A DNA stretch of 64,000 bases, taken from positions 1-64,000 of the forward strand of contig CACZOA010000054.1 of assembly GCA_902782665.1 (NCBI GenBank), given 5' to 3'. Made by a program: the position numbers and the translations under genes. Positions 27,210-35,797 of this stretch are shown one piece after another. Every line of letters starts with the position of its first letter. The stretch's first letter is position 1. Source of the DNA: an uncultured Bacteroidales bacterium (lineage in GTDB: Bacteria; Bacteroidota; Bacteroidia; Bacteroidales; Paludibacteraceae). The notes below the pieces were generated by a model. That model was not told the DNA's origin and ran no database searches. It worked only from the letters and a program-made list of their open reading frames with translations.

Positions 27210-27541
27210 ACATAAAAAAATACGAAATATACAAAGTAACTTTGGACCCTGCGGTTGGTTCAGAAGAAGCAAAAAGAAGACCTTGTGCCATTATATCCCC
27301 TGATGTGCTTAATGAAAATCTAAGTACATATATAATTGTTCCAATAACATCAAAAGTAAGAAATTTTGCATTCAGAGTTAAATGTACAGTAGAAGGCAGA
27401 GAGGGAGAACTAATGTGCGAGCAAATCAGAACTGTTTCGATTAAACGCTTTGGAAATAATATAGAAAAAATAGGAACCTTATCTGATGATGAAGCCAAAC
27501 AACTAAAACGCACTCTCTACAAAATGTTTTGTGAAGATTGA
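27203..27541 (+). CDS. mazF: MazF/PemK-type endoribonuclease toxin
   Basis: 112 residues from the ATG at 27203 (an ATG at 27197 adds two residues); it overlaps the antitoxin gene. The MazF fold is clear: KKYEIYKVTLDPAVGSEEAKRRPCAII (with the conserved GSE-x-x-K-x-RP segment), YIIVPITSK and GELMCEQIRTVSIKRF. It ends with the short helix containing LKRTLYKMF. The RP and T/S residues of the catalytic region are present, so the toxin should be an active mRNA interferase when free. There are no mobile-element remnants on either side. Confidence 0.9.
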   Translation: MVNIKKYEIYKVTLDPAVGSEEAKRRPCAIISPDVLNENLSTYIIVPITSKVRNFAFRVKCTVEGREGELMCEQIRTVSIKRFGNNIEKIGTLSDDEAKQLKRTLYKMFCED

Positions 27542-27560
27542 CTTCGTTTATAAAAAACAT

Positions 27561-27596
27561 AAAAAAGAAGACGGAACTGTTCGCAGCTCCGTCTTC
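27561..27596 (-). terminator. Terminator of the S41 protease gene, shared with convergent mazF
   Basis: GAAGACGGA (27567) pairs with TCCGTCTTC (27596) and, after one mismatch, CTG pairs with CAG around TTCG. On the minus strand a U6 tail follows (27561-27566). Confidence 0.85.
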
Positions 27597-27648
27597 TCTA
27601 ACCTTAAAAACTATAAACTCTAACCACTACTCTCTAAACCTCTACAGT

Positions 27649-29385
27649 TTATTTCTTTTTCTTGTCTTTCTTTCCGTCTTCCTTAACCTTACTCTTTCGG
27701 TCCACAAACGATTCTTTATAAAGGTTTGGATCCTTGATTATCTCCAAAGCCTTTTTCACAACATCACTTTGGGTGTTCATGATCTCGTAGTATGTGCCAC
27801 GGCCCCAAAGATCGCTTGCAATCAAAGCCTTCATGTTGATCTTCATATGTTCACGCGAACGTTTGATCTGCTCCTCATCACGCTCGATCTTAGCTTCATC
27901 CGCCTGCTTCAACAAATCTTCCAACATATCATCCGTAATAACGAATGTCTTATTGAATTCTGCAAACGAACCTTCCTGCTCGTAGTCATACTTGCCATTC
28001 AACTTCTCACGGTTACGCTCCACATATTTCAAGCAATATTTGTTGAGTACTCCCTTACCGATCACCTTTCTGTAGTAGGCTGTGTTATAAGTAGTGTCGA
28101 GCGGAACAAACACATCCGGCATGATACCTCCACCTCCATAGATTGTACGCTCTCTATATAAAGTAGTGTACTTCAACGAATCTGGGAATGATATACTGTC
28201 CTCATGCATATACTCACCACGTGCCCATCTGTCGCTCAAATCCTTGGCATAATCTTTCTTGCCATTCTTCTCATATGGTTTCTGCACACATCTTCCTGCC
28301 GGAGTATAGTATTTGGCGATTGTAAGACGCATCTCACTTCCATCTGCGAACTTGAATGGTTTCTGCACCAATCCCTTTCCAAATGTACGGCGACCTACAA
28401 TGACTGCTCGGTCAAGATCCTGCAATGCTCCAGCTGTAATCTCGGATGCCGATGCTGAATTCTCGTCCACCAAAACCACAAGTCTGTTTTTATGCTCAGT
28501 AAGTGTTGTCACATTCTCACGGAACTGTCCCTCTTTTCTCTTCGAAGGCTCCATCATCGCACCGTCGCCATCAAAATATCTATCAGACGAACGATATTCC
28601 TGTCTTGGCTGATGCACACCCTCTGTGTAAACAACCATCGAATTCTCTGGCACAAACATTGATACAAGATCTTTGGCTGTATTCAAGAATCCGCCACCGT
28701 TACCCTGAAGGTCGATGATCATATATTTCATTCCCTGCTTAGAAAGTTTGTTGAATGCCTCAACATACTCGTCCATAGTGGTGCGCGCGTAACGGTTGAT
28801 CTTGATATAACCGACCTCCTTATCTATCATATAAGACGCATCGACACTATACAAAGGAATTTTATCTCTGGTGATTGTGAACATCAAAGGAGCTGTCTCT
28901 CCACCTCTCACAACAGTGATATTAACATCTGTGCCACGTGGTCCACGGACACGCTTCTGTATCTCATTCGTACTCATTTTGACGATATTCTCACCGTCTA
29001 CTGATATAATTTTGTCGCCGGCCATGATTCCAACTTTCTCAGCTGGAGCGCCACTGATTGTCTGCATCACCACCATTGTGTCTTCCAACATCTGGAATGT
29101 GACACCGATTCCGTCAAAATCACCACGTAAACCTTCATTAGCTTTTTCAACTTCTTCCTTTGGAATATAAGAAGAGTGAGGATCTAGCGATTGCAACATG
29201 GCAGCGATTGCCTCATCAGCAAACTCTTTCTCGTTGACTGTATCCACATAATTGTTGATCACGAAATGAGAAGCCCAAATTATTTTCTGAAGGTCAGGAG
29301 ACAATCCTGATTGCTGTGCGTTCACATAAAAAATTGACATCAAAGACATCAAAACCGCAACTAATGTTCTTCTTTCTTTTCTCAT
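27649..29385 (-). CDS. S41-family C-terminal processing peptidase, exported
   Basis: 578 residues. A signal peptide (MRKERRTLVAVLMSLMSIFYVNAQ) is followed by a PDZ domain (about 95-180, with GIGVTFQ and GDKIISVDGENI). The tail-specific protease domain has the Ser nucleophile in NSASASEI and the general-base Lys in RRTFGKGLVQ. A helical C-terminal region ends in a Lys-rich tail (KSKVKEDGKKDKKKK). Such Ser-Lys proteases cleave the C-termini of envelope proteins. It is related to the 35794-37452 protein, sharing SASxxEIxxGALQDLDRAVI, so the locus encodes two paralogues. Confidence 0.93.
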   Translation of the reverse strand: MRKERRTLVAVLMSLMSIFYVNAQQSGLSPDLQKIIWASHFVINNYVDTVNEKEFADEAIAAMLQSLDPHSSYIPKEEVEKANEGLRGDFDGIGVTFQMLEDTMVVMQTISGAPAEKVGIMAGDKIISVDGENIVKMSTNEIQKRVRGPRGTDVNITVVRGGETAPLMFTITRDKIPLYSVDASYMIDKEVGYIKINRYARTTMDEYVEAFNKLSKQGMKYMIIDLQGNGGGFLNTAKDLVSMFVPENSMVVYTEGVHQPRQEYRSSDRYFDGDGAMMEPSKRKEGQFRENVTTLTEHKNRLVVLVDENSASASEITAGALQDLDRAVIVGRRTFGKGLVQKPFKFADGSEMRLTIAKYYTPAGRCVQKPYEKNGKKDYAKDLSDRWARGEYMHEDSISFPDSLKYTTLYRERTIYGGGGIMPDVFVPLDTTYNTAYYRKVIGKGVLNKYCLKYVERNREKLNGKYDYEQEGSFAEFNKTFVITDDMLEDLLKQADEAKIERDEEQIKRSREHMKINMKALIASDLWGRGTYYEIMNTQSDVVKKALEIIKDPNLYKESFVDRKSKVKEDGKKDKKKK

Positions 29386-29490
29386 CAGCTAATATCTATT
29401 ATCAAATCCAAGTGCGAATTTACACATATTTTACGCATTGCACCCCACCACGCATTAATTATTTTCCAATATTTAAGAATTTTTAGGAAG

Positions 29491-29520
29491 AAAAAAGGCT
29501 CCACCCAAAAGGATGGAGCC
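29491..29520 (-). terminator. Intrinsic terminator of the Ala-rich lipoprotein gene
   Basis: GGCTCCA (29497-29503) pairs with TGGAGCC (29514-29520), with a further CC/GG pair inside the loop. A U-run follows on the minus strand (29491-29496). Confidence 0.85.
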
Positions 29521-29542
29521 TTATGTTTTCTGCGTAAAGTTA

Positions 29543-29806
29543 TTACTTTGCAGCCTCAGCAGCAGCCTCAGCAACAGCCTCTACAGCGTTAGCAACTGTG
29601 TCACCAGCAGCCTTAGCAGCAGCAACTACAGAATCAGCAGCAGCAGCTACAGCAGCAGCAGCTGAATCAGCCTTAGCGATTGAATCTGCGATAGCAGCAG
29701 AATCAGCAGCAGCAGCCTCACAAGCAGCCTTGTCACACTTAGAACCACAGCAAGATGCTAGACAAAGAGCAGCACCAGCAACAAAGAATAGAACAACTTT
29801 TTTCAT
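29543..29806 (-). CDS. Small Ala-rich, Cys-cluster lipoprotein
   Basis: 87 residues. The signal MKKVVLFFVAGAALCLASC ends in a lipobox with Cys19. It is followed by a short Cys cluster (CCGSKCDKAAC) and then about 55 residues that are almost only Ala, Asp, Ser, Val, Lys and Glu (AAADSAAIADSIAKADSAAA, and so on). The pattern predicts one long amphipathic helix, similar in character to the Braun-type lipoprotein Lpp but without its C-terminal Lys-Arg anchor. I recognise no named family. It has its own promoter and a strong terminator, typical of an abundant small envelope protein. Confidence 0.8.
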   Translation of the reverse strand: MKKVVLFFVAGAALCLASCCGSKCDKAACEAAAADSAAIADSIAKADSAAAAVAAAADSVVAAAKAAGDTVANAVEAVAEAAAEAAK

Positions 29807-29857
29807 TTCTCTTGTATATAATATGAATTAAACAAATTCGTGCTTTGAATTCGCTTA

Positions 29858-29892
29858 CAAAATTACACTTATTTTTAATAACATGCACCAAA
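29858..29892 (-). promoter_or_regulatory. Promoter of the Ala-rich lipoprotein gene
   Basis: Minus-strand TAATTTTG (29865-29858) fits TAnnTTTG. A TTTG (29892-29889) lies 23 nt upstream, slightly longer than standard. The start is near 29851, giving a leader of about 45 nt. Confidence 0.45.
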
Positions 29893-30160
29893 AACACATT
29901 TTTTTTACATTTTTTTGCCATATTTTTTTCATAATGTAAGCCATGCAAATATTACAATGGCAAATTGCAGTGTTTTTCTCTATTTTATGATTCATTTTCA
30001 CACTAGAAAAGGGCATATATATACAAGTTTGATGATTGATGGTTGAGGGTTGATGGTTGTCTTTCGCGAAATCGAAGAATGGACAAAAATTAAAGACGCT
30101 CATTAATAATAATAGAAACACAAAAACAGATAAAAAATATATAGACACACAACATAAACA
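29893..30160. other. Gene-free stretch between the Ala-rich lipoprotein gene and the 30226 gene
   Basis: About 400 nt from 29807 to 30225 hold no convincing gene. Besides the promoter at 29858-29892, they contain the heptad array at 30031-30058, the inverted repeat at 30161-30188 and the ATT-heptad array at 30190-30224. The remainder is AT-rich (T- and A-runs near 29900-29935), with no other structure that I can see. Confidence 0.6.
30031..30058. repeat. Four tandem 7-bp units related to GATGGTT
   Basis: Four contiguous heptads: GATGATT, GATGGTT, GAGGGTT and GATGGTT. The period is the same as in the ATT-type arrays but the sequence is unrelated. Confidence 0.7.
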
Positions 30161-30188
30161 ATGGAGACGCACGGACGTGCATCTCCAT
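30161..30188. repeat. 12-bp inverted repeat after the 30226-30576 gene
   Basis: ATGGAGACGCAC (30161-30172) pairs with GTGCATCTCCAT (30177-30188), with one C-A mismatch and loop GGAC. It shares ATGGAGACG with the carAB 3' hairpin and likewise lies next to an ATT-heptad array. Confidence 0.7.
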
Positions 30189-30189
30189 A

Positions 30190-30224
30190 ATTTTGCATTT
30201 CGAATTTAGAATTTAGAATTCTTA
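30190..30224. repeat. Array of five ATT-type heptads next to the stop codon of 30226-30576
   Basis: Five contiguous 7-bp units starting ATT (ATTTTGC, ATTTCGA, then ATTTAGA twice, and ATTCTTA). The array ends one nucleotide before the stop triplet at 30226-30228. Confidence 0.75.
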
Positions 30225-30225
30225 A

Positions 30226-30576
30226 TTATTCCTCGTCCTCATTATCTGTGAAGACACCTGTTTTGTCGCAATATCCATACTCTCCTTCTAGAACTTCTGC
30301 GATACGGTCTTCATCAAATTTCTGAGCCAACTTTTCTCCTGCCTTCTTGTCTTTCTCCACCTGATCCACTACATACTGGAGAATCTCATCTTCGTCGATA
30401 TCCACCTCATCATCTGAATCCTCATCGAAGAATCCCTGGGCCTCGTAGTAATCGTAAAGGATATCAAGGATATACTCTACCTCTTCAGCTGTTGTGTCGG
30501 CATACTCTTCATCCAAGTTGGCAAGGATGAATTCCACAGCTTCCTTATCGTCGTATCCGATTTCGTCTTGTGCCAT
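30226..30576 (-). CDS. Highly acidic cytoplasmic protein, unknown function
   Basis: 116 residues with no signal peptide and a very high Asp/Glu content. It is predicted all-helical with a disordered middle (FFDEDSDDEVDIDEDEI). I recognise no named domain. Its regular composition, ATG start and position 27 nt after the trifunctional MMPL gene make it a real, probably co-transcribed gene. It ends at an ATT-heptad array. Confidence 0.75.
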   Translation of the reverse strand: MAQDEIGYDDKEAVEFILANLDEEYADTTAEEVEYILDILYDYYEAQGFFDEDSDDEVDIDEDEILQYVVDQVEKDKKAGEKLAQKFDEDRIAEVLEGEYGYCDKTGVFTDNEDEE

Positions 30577-30603
30577 AATCTATAGTTTTTAGTTTATATT
30601 CAC

Positions 30604-33600
30604 TTAATAAGTCTTATTTTTTCGTTTCAACACGAATATCTTATTCGATGTCGTCTCATCATTGTCTGTGATCTCGATTTCTAACCCGTGTTTTTCAGCA
30701 AAAGTTTTCATCTCTTCTGCATCAAAAAAGTCTATCTTGCGGGCGACTTTGTTGAAATGGATGATGGATGAAGTGGAGAACCATTCCGTCAACTTGGTTA
30801 TTTTATGCGTCTTCTTCTGACTCTTGTCCGCATCTCGCACAATGATTTTTCCCCCATCTTTCAATTTCTCCAAACATTTGCATAGGACGCTGTTTCGTTC
30901 GCCTGCTTTCATATAATGCAACACGTCGTTGAGGATGAACACATCGCTCTCTACAAAATCCGAATTCACAATGTCAGCCACGCTATATGTCTGGTTGTCA
31001 GCCACTGAATAACAATGCTGAGCTATTTCTATCTTATCCTCATCATAGTCGTACGAATGAATCTCGGCTTCTGGCATCGTATGGCTCAGCATGAACGACA
31101 AATATCCGTAGCCACATCCCAAATCTGAGACGACGGCATTGTTTGGAATCTGTCTCCAATACTTCTTATAGTCTTCTTCTATTCTGATTTTGGCTTTGGT
31201 GTAGTATTCAAGCACGGGTCCTTTCAGAATAAAGTTTTGCTCCAGCAGATGACGGAAATATGGATTCTTAGGAGTGTCTATCTCACGGCAGAGTGCATCA
31301 TACTCACTCTTTATCAAAGTTTCATATTCCGCAGCGTCTTCCTTGAACAATCGTTTGGCACGGTCGGACGGTGCGCACGCTCTCCTTTCACAAATCTTCA
31401 TTGCAATATTCGTCCTGCCTACATATATAATGTCTCCTTTGCGGATGCCATAATGATGGCCGGCAAACACGACAGGAAGAATATCGATGCCAAGTTCACT
31501 TGCCAAAAAGAATGCTCCAGGATGGAATTTCGCAATTTTTCCATCGACACTTCTCTCTCCTTCCGGAAAGACACTGATGCTATAACCGTTGGCAACCAAC
31601 GATTTTAGCTGTGGTATGTAGTCTTCGGTGGCATCGTCGCTACAAAAAAATCCAGACAGATGAAGAAGTATTCCATAGACAGGTGAATTCCAGTTGGTCT
31701 TCTTTGCCATAATCACCACTTTTGGTGTAAGTGCCATCACTCGCACAATGTCGAGCACCGACTGATGGTTGGCAATTATCATCGCTGGCTTTGAAAAATC
31801 CTCGTGCGTATTATCCGCATCTTTTCTGGTCAGACGCGGAGTGGCTATCCACAGCAAACATCTGCAGAAATAGCAAATCAGATAATGAAGCAAGTTGTAC
31901 CGCCATATTTTTTTCAGCGGCAAACAGTAAGACAGCATCGCAATCAATGAGAGCAAAATGCCCGCTATACCGAAACTGCCTATCAGAAGTATTGTCCAAA
32001 ACAGGCTGTTGATTGTGATTGGCGACAATCCTTTCTCCGTGCGACGTGTGACAAACAACCTGAATATCAATGGCTGCAACACATACGCGATCAGCACCGT
32101 CGCAAACATTCCTATCAATGACGTATATGCTACAGTAAGCAACGAAGGATGATCGGCAAACACCAGAACACCCATGCCGAGTATGGATACGACAGACGAG
32201 AAAAAGATCGCTATCTTGTGCGACAACAATGTATGCCTTCCCCTACTGTATTCATCCACAAGTCCATCTGTGATGAAAATGCTGAAATCATCTCCGATAC
32301 CGAATATGAATGTTGAGATTATGACACTCACAATATTGAACGACAATCCAAAGAAATACATCACTCCAAGGATGATCAGCCAAGCCAATGCCATTGGCAT
32401 GAAACTTAACAATGCTGTTTCCAATCGTCCATAATTAAGGAGCAGTCCAAGGAACACAATCAACGACGAAACTCCCAGCACAAAATTGAAATCATCCTGT
32501 ACGCTTCGCATATACCCCTGAACAAAATGAGGTTTGTCGAGAATCACAACATTCCTGCTGCCTACAAACGAATCATAGACCTTCTGTTTGGCTTCCGCTT
32601 TCATCACGACGTTTGAGATTGCCATTTTCATTCCGTCTTCCGAACAGAACCAACTGTCGATATGTTTGCTTAAAGGCGACTGTGGAACTTTCTCAAATGC
32701 CGACTCCACTCTGTCTGCTTTATACTCCGCATTTATTGTTTTGACAAATGGATCAAAAGCAGACGGTTGAAATCCATATTTCTCCGCCGACTTCTTTAAT
32801 TGCTGAGTCACTGTCTGCTTCCGTTCTGCTGTCCAGAAAGAATTCCATTTCTCAATTTTCTCCTGCTGTTCTCCGCCAGACACCAGCAATTTGTCTAGAT
32901 GGGAATGACGCACTATATCACCCGTGCCAAGCAAAGAGTCTAGTGTATGATTCATCTTATGATAGGCGACGAGGGACTCATCGTCTGTTTCTCCAGCTGA
33001 CACAAAATATATCGACACCTCACCATCCTCACATGTTGAACGCTGCAAACGTTTCTCTACATCAAGCGTGCCGTCGGGATAATAGCAGAGATGGTTCATG
33101 TTGGCATCAAACTCCACATCATTGTAGTGATAGAATCCATAACCGGAAAGCAATAGTATCACCACCACCAGGAACGACACATTCTCAATCTTGTAGGCAT
33201 TGATTTTCTCTATCCATCTCAATAGTCTGCGTTTCTCCCCCGTCTCTCCATAACTCATAATATGAGGAAGATAGATGAGACAGAAAATCATGGCTCCGAT
33301 TATCATGTTAGACGCAAGGAGTCCAAAATCAATCAATAATGAAGACGACGTGAATGTAAGGCTGAAAAAAGCTCCGATAGTTGTGAAACTGCCGACTGTC
33401 AGCGGAGATGACAATTCCTTTATCAATTGTGGGGCATCTTTACAATGCTCCTTATGCGTCACCACATGGATCGCATAACTCATCACCACTCCCATGATGG
33501 CACTGCTCGCTCCCATGGCGATCAGAGAGATAGTCCCTTTATACAAAGCCATCACAGCCAATGCGAAAAGGAATCCGAATGAGCTTGGCAACAATATCAG

Positions 33601-34470
33601 AAAGACACTCTTTCGGTCACGGAAAGAAAAGAAGATGATTGTGCATATAGCTAAGATTCCGACAATAAGCGTCAGACGCATATCCTTCTGGATGCAACGA
33701 GAATTGTAAACTCCCATCACTGGCCCACCAAAACAGTCGATCTTTGCCTCATTATGTTTAGCCAACACTTTCTCCACCGCCTCGGTAAGTTTCTGAGACG
33801 AGTTGACATCTCCAGCTGGGAAAGTTGGAGTTATTGTGATCATAGCGGTGGAATCAGTGGAAAGGTATACACCACCGTCGATTATGGAATATTTAGATGA
33901 GACCTGGGTGTTGGCAAGGCTTTTCAACGCAGGGCCAGCAAGTCCGAACGGATCTTTATAGATGTAGTCTGCGGCAAAAATACCAAACAATCCGTGCAAC
34001 GCCCCATAGTTTGCAGCCATCTTTCTATCAATGGCATCCGCAGAAAAGATAGAATCAAATGTCGAGTAGACGGAATTGTCGATAAAGATCGGAAGATTGT
34101 TATAGATTATATCAGATGTTGATTGTCCAGCATCCGGATCCACAGTAAAGTCTACACTTTTTGCAAGATCAGGCACAAGAGCGTCGTTCAGTTCCTTTTC
34201 CAAAGTCAACGCACATTTATGGACAGAGGCGATATCCCCGTCTTCCGAGCTCACCATCACCACAACATTATCCTTCACCTTGAGTTTTTCAAACACAAGT
34301 TTCTGGACTGCATTGTTTCCATTGTCGGGCAGAATCTTCATTATATCCTGCTCAACATTCAGACGTGATGCGGAAAAACCAAGCAGAGCAATCAACACAA
34401 CAAGCGACATCCACAAAAGTGAACGCCGTTGCTCAAAAAAGTAATATATCGATAAAAATATCCTTTCCAC
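30604..34470 (-). CDS. Trifunctional MMPL/RND transporter - lysophospholipid acyltransferase - SAM methyltransferase fusion
   Basis: 1288 residues with three modules. Residues 1 to about 850 are an MMPL/RND-type exporter: an N-terminal helix, a periplasmic loop, a first transmembrane block (about 265-430), a second loop and a second block (about 670-850, with GIGDDFSIFITDG). About 880-1060 is a PlsC-type acyltransferase with NHQSVLD near 898 in place of the usual NHx4D (His and Asp kept) and FPEGERS near 967. About 1095-1288 is a class I methyltransferase with DLGCGYGY near 1117. Such fusions are known in Bacteroidota and are often linked to aryl-polyene/flexirubin-type lipids, but no ketosynthase or acyl-carrier genes are next to this one. 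It probably exports and modifies an acyl lipid of the envelope; the substrate is unknown. Confidence 0.88.
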   Translation of the reverse strand: MERIFLSIYYFFEQRRSLLWMSLVVLIALLGFSASRLNVEQDIMKILPDNGNNAVQKLVFEKLKVKDNVVVMVSSEDGDIASVHKCALTLEKELNDALVPDLAKSVDFTVDPDAGQSTSDIIYNNLPIFIDNSVYSTFDSIFSADAIDRKMAANYGALHGLFGIFAADYIYKDPFGLAGPALKSLANTQVSSKYSIIDGGVYLSTDSTAMITITPTFPAGDVNSSQKLTEAVEKVLAKHNEAKIDCFGGPVMGVYNSRCIQKDMRLTLIVGILAICTIIFFSFRDRKSVFLILLPSSFGFLFALAVMALYKGTISLIAMGASSAIMGVVMSYAIHVVTHKEHCKDAPQLIKELSSPLTVGSFTTIGAFFSLTFTSSSLLIDFGLLASNMIIGAMIFCLIYLPHIMSYGETGEKRRLLRWIEKINAYKIENVSFLVVVILLLSGYGFYHYNDVEFDANMNHLCYYPDGTLDVEKRLQRSTCEDGEVSIYFVSAGETDDESLVAYHKMNHTLDSLLGTGDIVRHSHLDKLLVSGGEQQEKIEKWNSFWTAERKQTVTQQLKKSAEKYGFQPSAFDPFVKTINAEYKADRVESAFEKVPQSPLSKHIDSWFCSEDGMKMAISNVVMKAEAKQKVYDSFVGSRNVVILDKPHFVQGYMRSVQDDFNFVLGVSSLIVFLGLLLNYGRLETALLSFMPMALAWLIILGVMYFFGLSFNIVSVIISTFIFGIGDDFSIFITDGLVDEYSRGRHTLLSHKIAIFFSSVVSILGMGVLVFADHPSLLTVAYTSLIGMFATVLIAYVLQPLIFRLFVTRRTEKGLSPITINSLFWTILLIGSFGIAGILLSLIAMLSYCLPLKKIWRYNLLHYLICYFCRCLLWIATPRLTRKDADNTHEDFSKPAMIIANHQSVLDIVRVMALTPKVVIMAKKTNWNSPVYGILLHLSGFFCSDDATEDYIPQLKSLVANGYSISVFPEGERSVDGKIAKFHPGAFFLASELGIDILPVVFAGHHYGIRKGDIIYVGRTNIAMKICERRACAPSDRAKRLFKEDAAEYETLIKSEYDALCREIDTPKNPYFRHLLEQNFILKGPVLEYYTKAKIRIEEDYKKYWRQIPNNAVVSDLGCGYGYLSFMLSHTMPEAEIHSYDYDEDKIEIAQHCYSVADNQTYSVADIVNSDFVESDVFILNDVLHYMKAGERNSVLCKCLEKLKDGGKIIVRDADKSQKKTHKITKLTEWFSTSSIIHFNKVARKIDFFDAEEMKTFAEKHGLEIEITDNDETTSNKIFVLKRKNKTY

Positions 34471-34523
34471 TATATATTATGGGGTGTATTATAACAACCC
34501 CGATTTATAATTTTGGAAGAAGA

Positions 34524-35048
34524 TCAATCCACCACATCATCAGCAATGTCATCGTCTCCATCATAATCATCATCTGTGATTTCGATATCGATGATAGGAG
34601 CCTGACGTTTGAACGCTTCGTTTAGAGAAATGATTGTCTCTGTACTTGAGATGCCTTTGATAGCCTGCAGTCTCTCATGGATCAAGCGCAAGAAATCACG
34701 GTTGCTCTTTGCGTAAATCTTGATGAACATCGCATATTCTCCAGTTGTGTAATGGCATTCCACCACCTCTGGAATTTTATACAATGCGTCCACAACATCC
34801 TGGAAATCATTCGCGTCGCGCAAGAAAATACCCATGTACGCGCATGTGTTGTAACCAATTTTTGATGGGTCGAGCACAAACTCAGAACCTTTGATCACAC
34901 CGATTTTCTGCAACTTCTGTATACGCTGGTGAATTGCAGCTCCTGAGACATTACATTCTCTTGCCACCTCCAAGAATGGCATTCGTGCATTGTCTGAAAT
35001 CAGTTTCAGAATCTTCTCATCTAATTTGTCAATGTGTTTTTGTCCCAT
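34524..35048 (-). CDS. Lrp/AsnC-family transcriptional regulator (second copy)
   Basis: 174 residues. The N-terminal winged HTH reads HIDKLDEKILKLISDNARMP, then GAAIHQRIQKLQKIGVI. The RAM domain has TCAYMGIFLRD, VVECHYTTGEYAMFIKIYAKSN and STETIISLNEAF. It is closely similar to the 19478-19936 regulator throughout, but has an extra acidic C-terminal tail of about 20 residues (DDDYDGDDDIADDVVD). It lies between a nucleotidyltransferase gene (gap 11 nt) and the MMPL fusion (gap 53 nt) in one orientation, so it may control this envelope operon. Effector unknown. Confidence 0.92.
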   Translation of the reverse strand: MGQKHIDKLDEKILKLISDNARMPFLEVARECNVSGAAIHQRIQKLQKIGVIKGSEFVLDPSKIGYNTCAYMGIFLRDANDFQDVVDALYKIPEVVECHYTTGEYAMFIKIYAKSNRDFLRLIHERLQAIKGISSTETIISLNEAFKRQAPIIDIEITDDDYDGDDDIADDVVD

Positions 35049-35059
35049 ATTCAGTCTGT

Positions 35060-35797
35060 TTATTGATTAATGTGTTTATCTATAAACTCACTCGCTTTTG
35101 CCAACGCGTCAACCTTACCAACATCGATAAGCTGCAAATCGGCAGATTCATGAAGTTGGATATTGTGAGACGGTGCCATATCCAGATAAAAATCAATGAT
35201 TGAGAATTTATCCGGAAAATCAGACATCTTTCGCAAAAGAGATGGGTTTATAATATGTATTCCAGCGAACGCCAACTGATTGTTTGGTTCTTCAAACACA
35301 GTCACGTCGCCTTTTGTTTCGTCTGTTTTAAGATTTTTCCATGCTCGCAGTCTGCCATCCTCAGAAGAGATCAACTGACGTGAAGAATCACGGTGCGAAC
35401 AAAGAAGTGTAGCCTCGGCTTCATTTGCCAAATGAGTTTCGTACAATGCTTTGATATCCGCATTAGAAAAAATATCCACGTTATGGACAATGAGCGGCTC
35501 ATCACCACCGAATGTCTCAAACGCACGTTTCAATCCGCCACCTGTATCAAGCAGAAAATCACGTTCGTCGGATATTTTCACGTCCACACCAAAATCATTC
35601 GACTTCAGATAGTCGATAATCTGGTCGCCAAAATGGTGAACATTAACCATAAATTCCGTCACACCAAAACGCTTCAAGTTCTCGATGCAATGGAAAAGCA
35701 ACGGTTTGCCATTCAGTTCAACCAATGCCTTAGGACGATTGTCCGTAAGTGGGCGAAGACGTGTGCCAAGTCCGGCAGCAAATATCATTGCTCTCAT
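35060..35797 (-). CDS. Sugar-1-phosphate nucleotidyltransferase (MurU-like)
   Basis: 245 residues with a single Rossmann-like NTP-transferase domain. The N-terminal loop AAGLGTRLRPLT (about 7-18) is followed by the catalytic lysine region RPKALVELNGKPLL. LDTGGGLKRA and IVHNVDIFSN (metal-binding Asp) complete the active site. The short length and motif set resemble MurU, which makes UDP-MurNAc from MurNAc-1-phosphate in peptidoglycan recycling; mannose-1-phosphate guanylyltransferase-like activity is the alternative. The kinase AmgK that usually accompanies MurU is not next to it. The start overlaps the stop of the S41 protease gene by 4 nt. Confidence 0.82.
   Translation of the reverse strand: MRAMIFAAGLGTRLRPLTDNRPKALVELNGKPLLFHCIENLKRFGVTEFMVNVHHFGDQIIDYLKSNDFGVDVKISDERDFLLDTGGGLKRAFETFGGDEPLIVHNVDIFSNADIKALYETHLANEAEATLLCSHRDSSRQLISSEDGRLRAWKNLKTDETKGDVTVFEEPNNQLAFAGIHIINPSLLRKMSDFPDKFSIIDFYLDMAPSHNIQLHESADLQLIDVGKVDALAKASEFIDKHINQ

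Noticed and set aside
29598-29831. Ala-rich plus-strand frame opposite the small lipoprotein
   Set aside because: Antisense of GCN/NGC codon runs; the minus-strand gene has the signal peptide, promoter and terminator.
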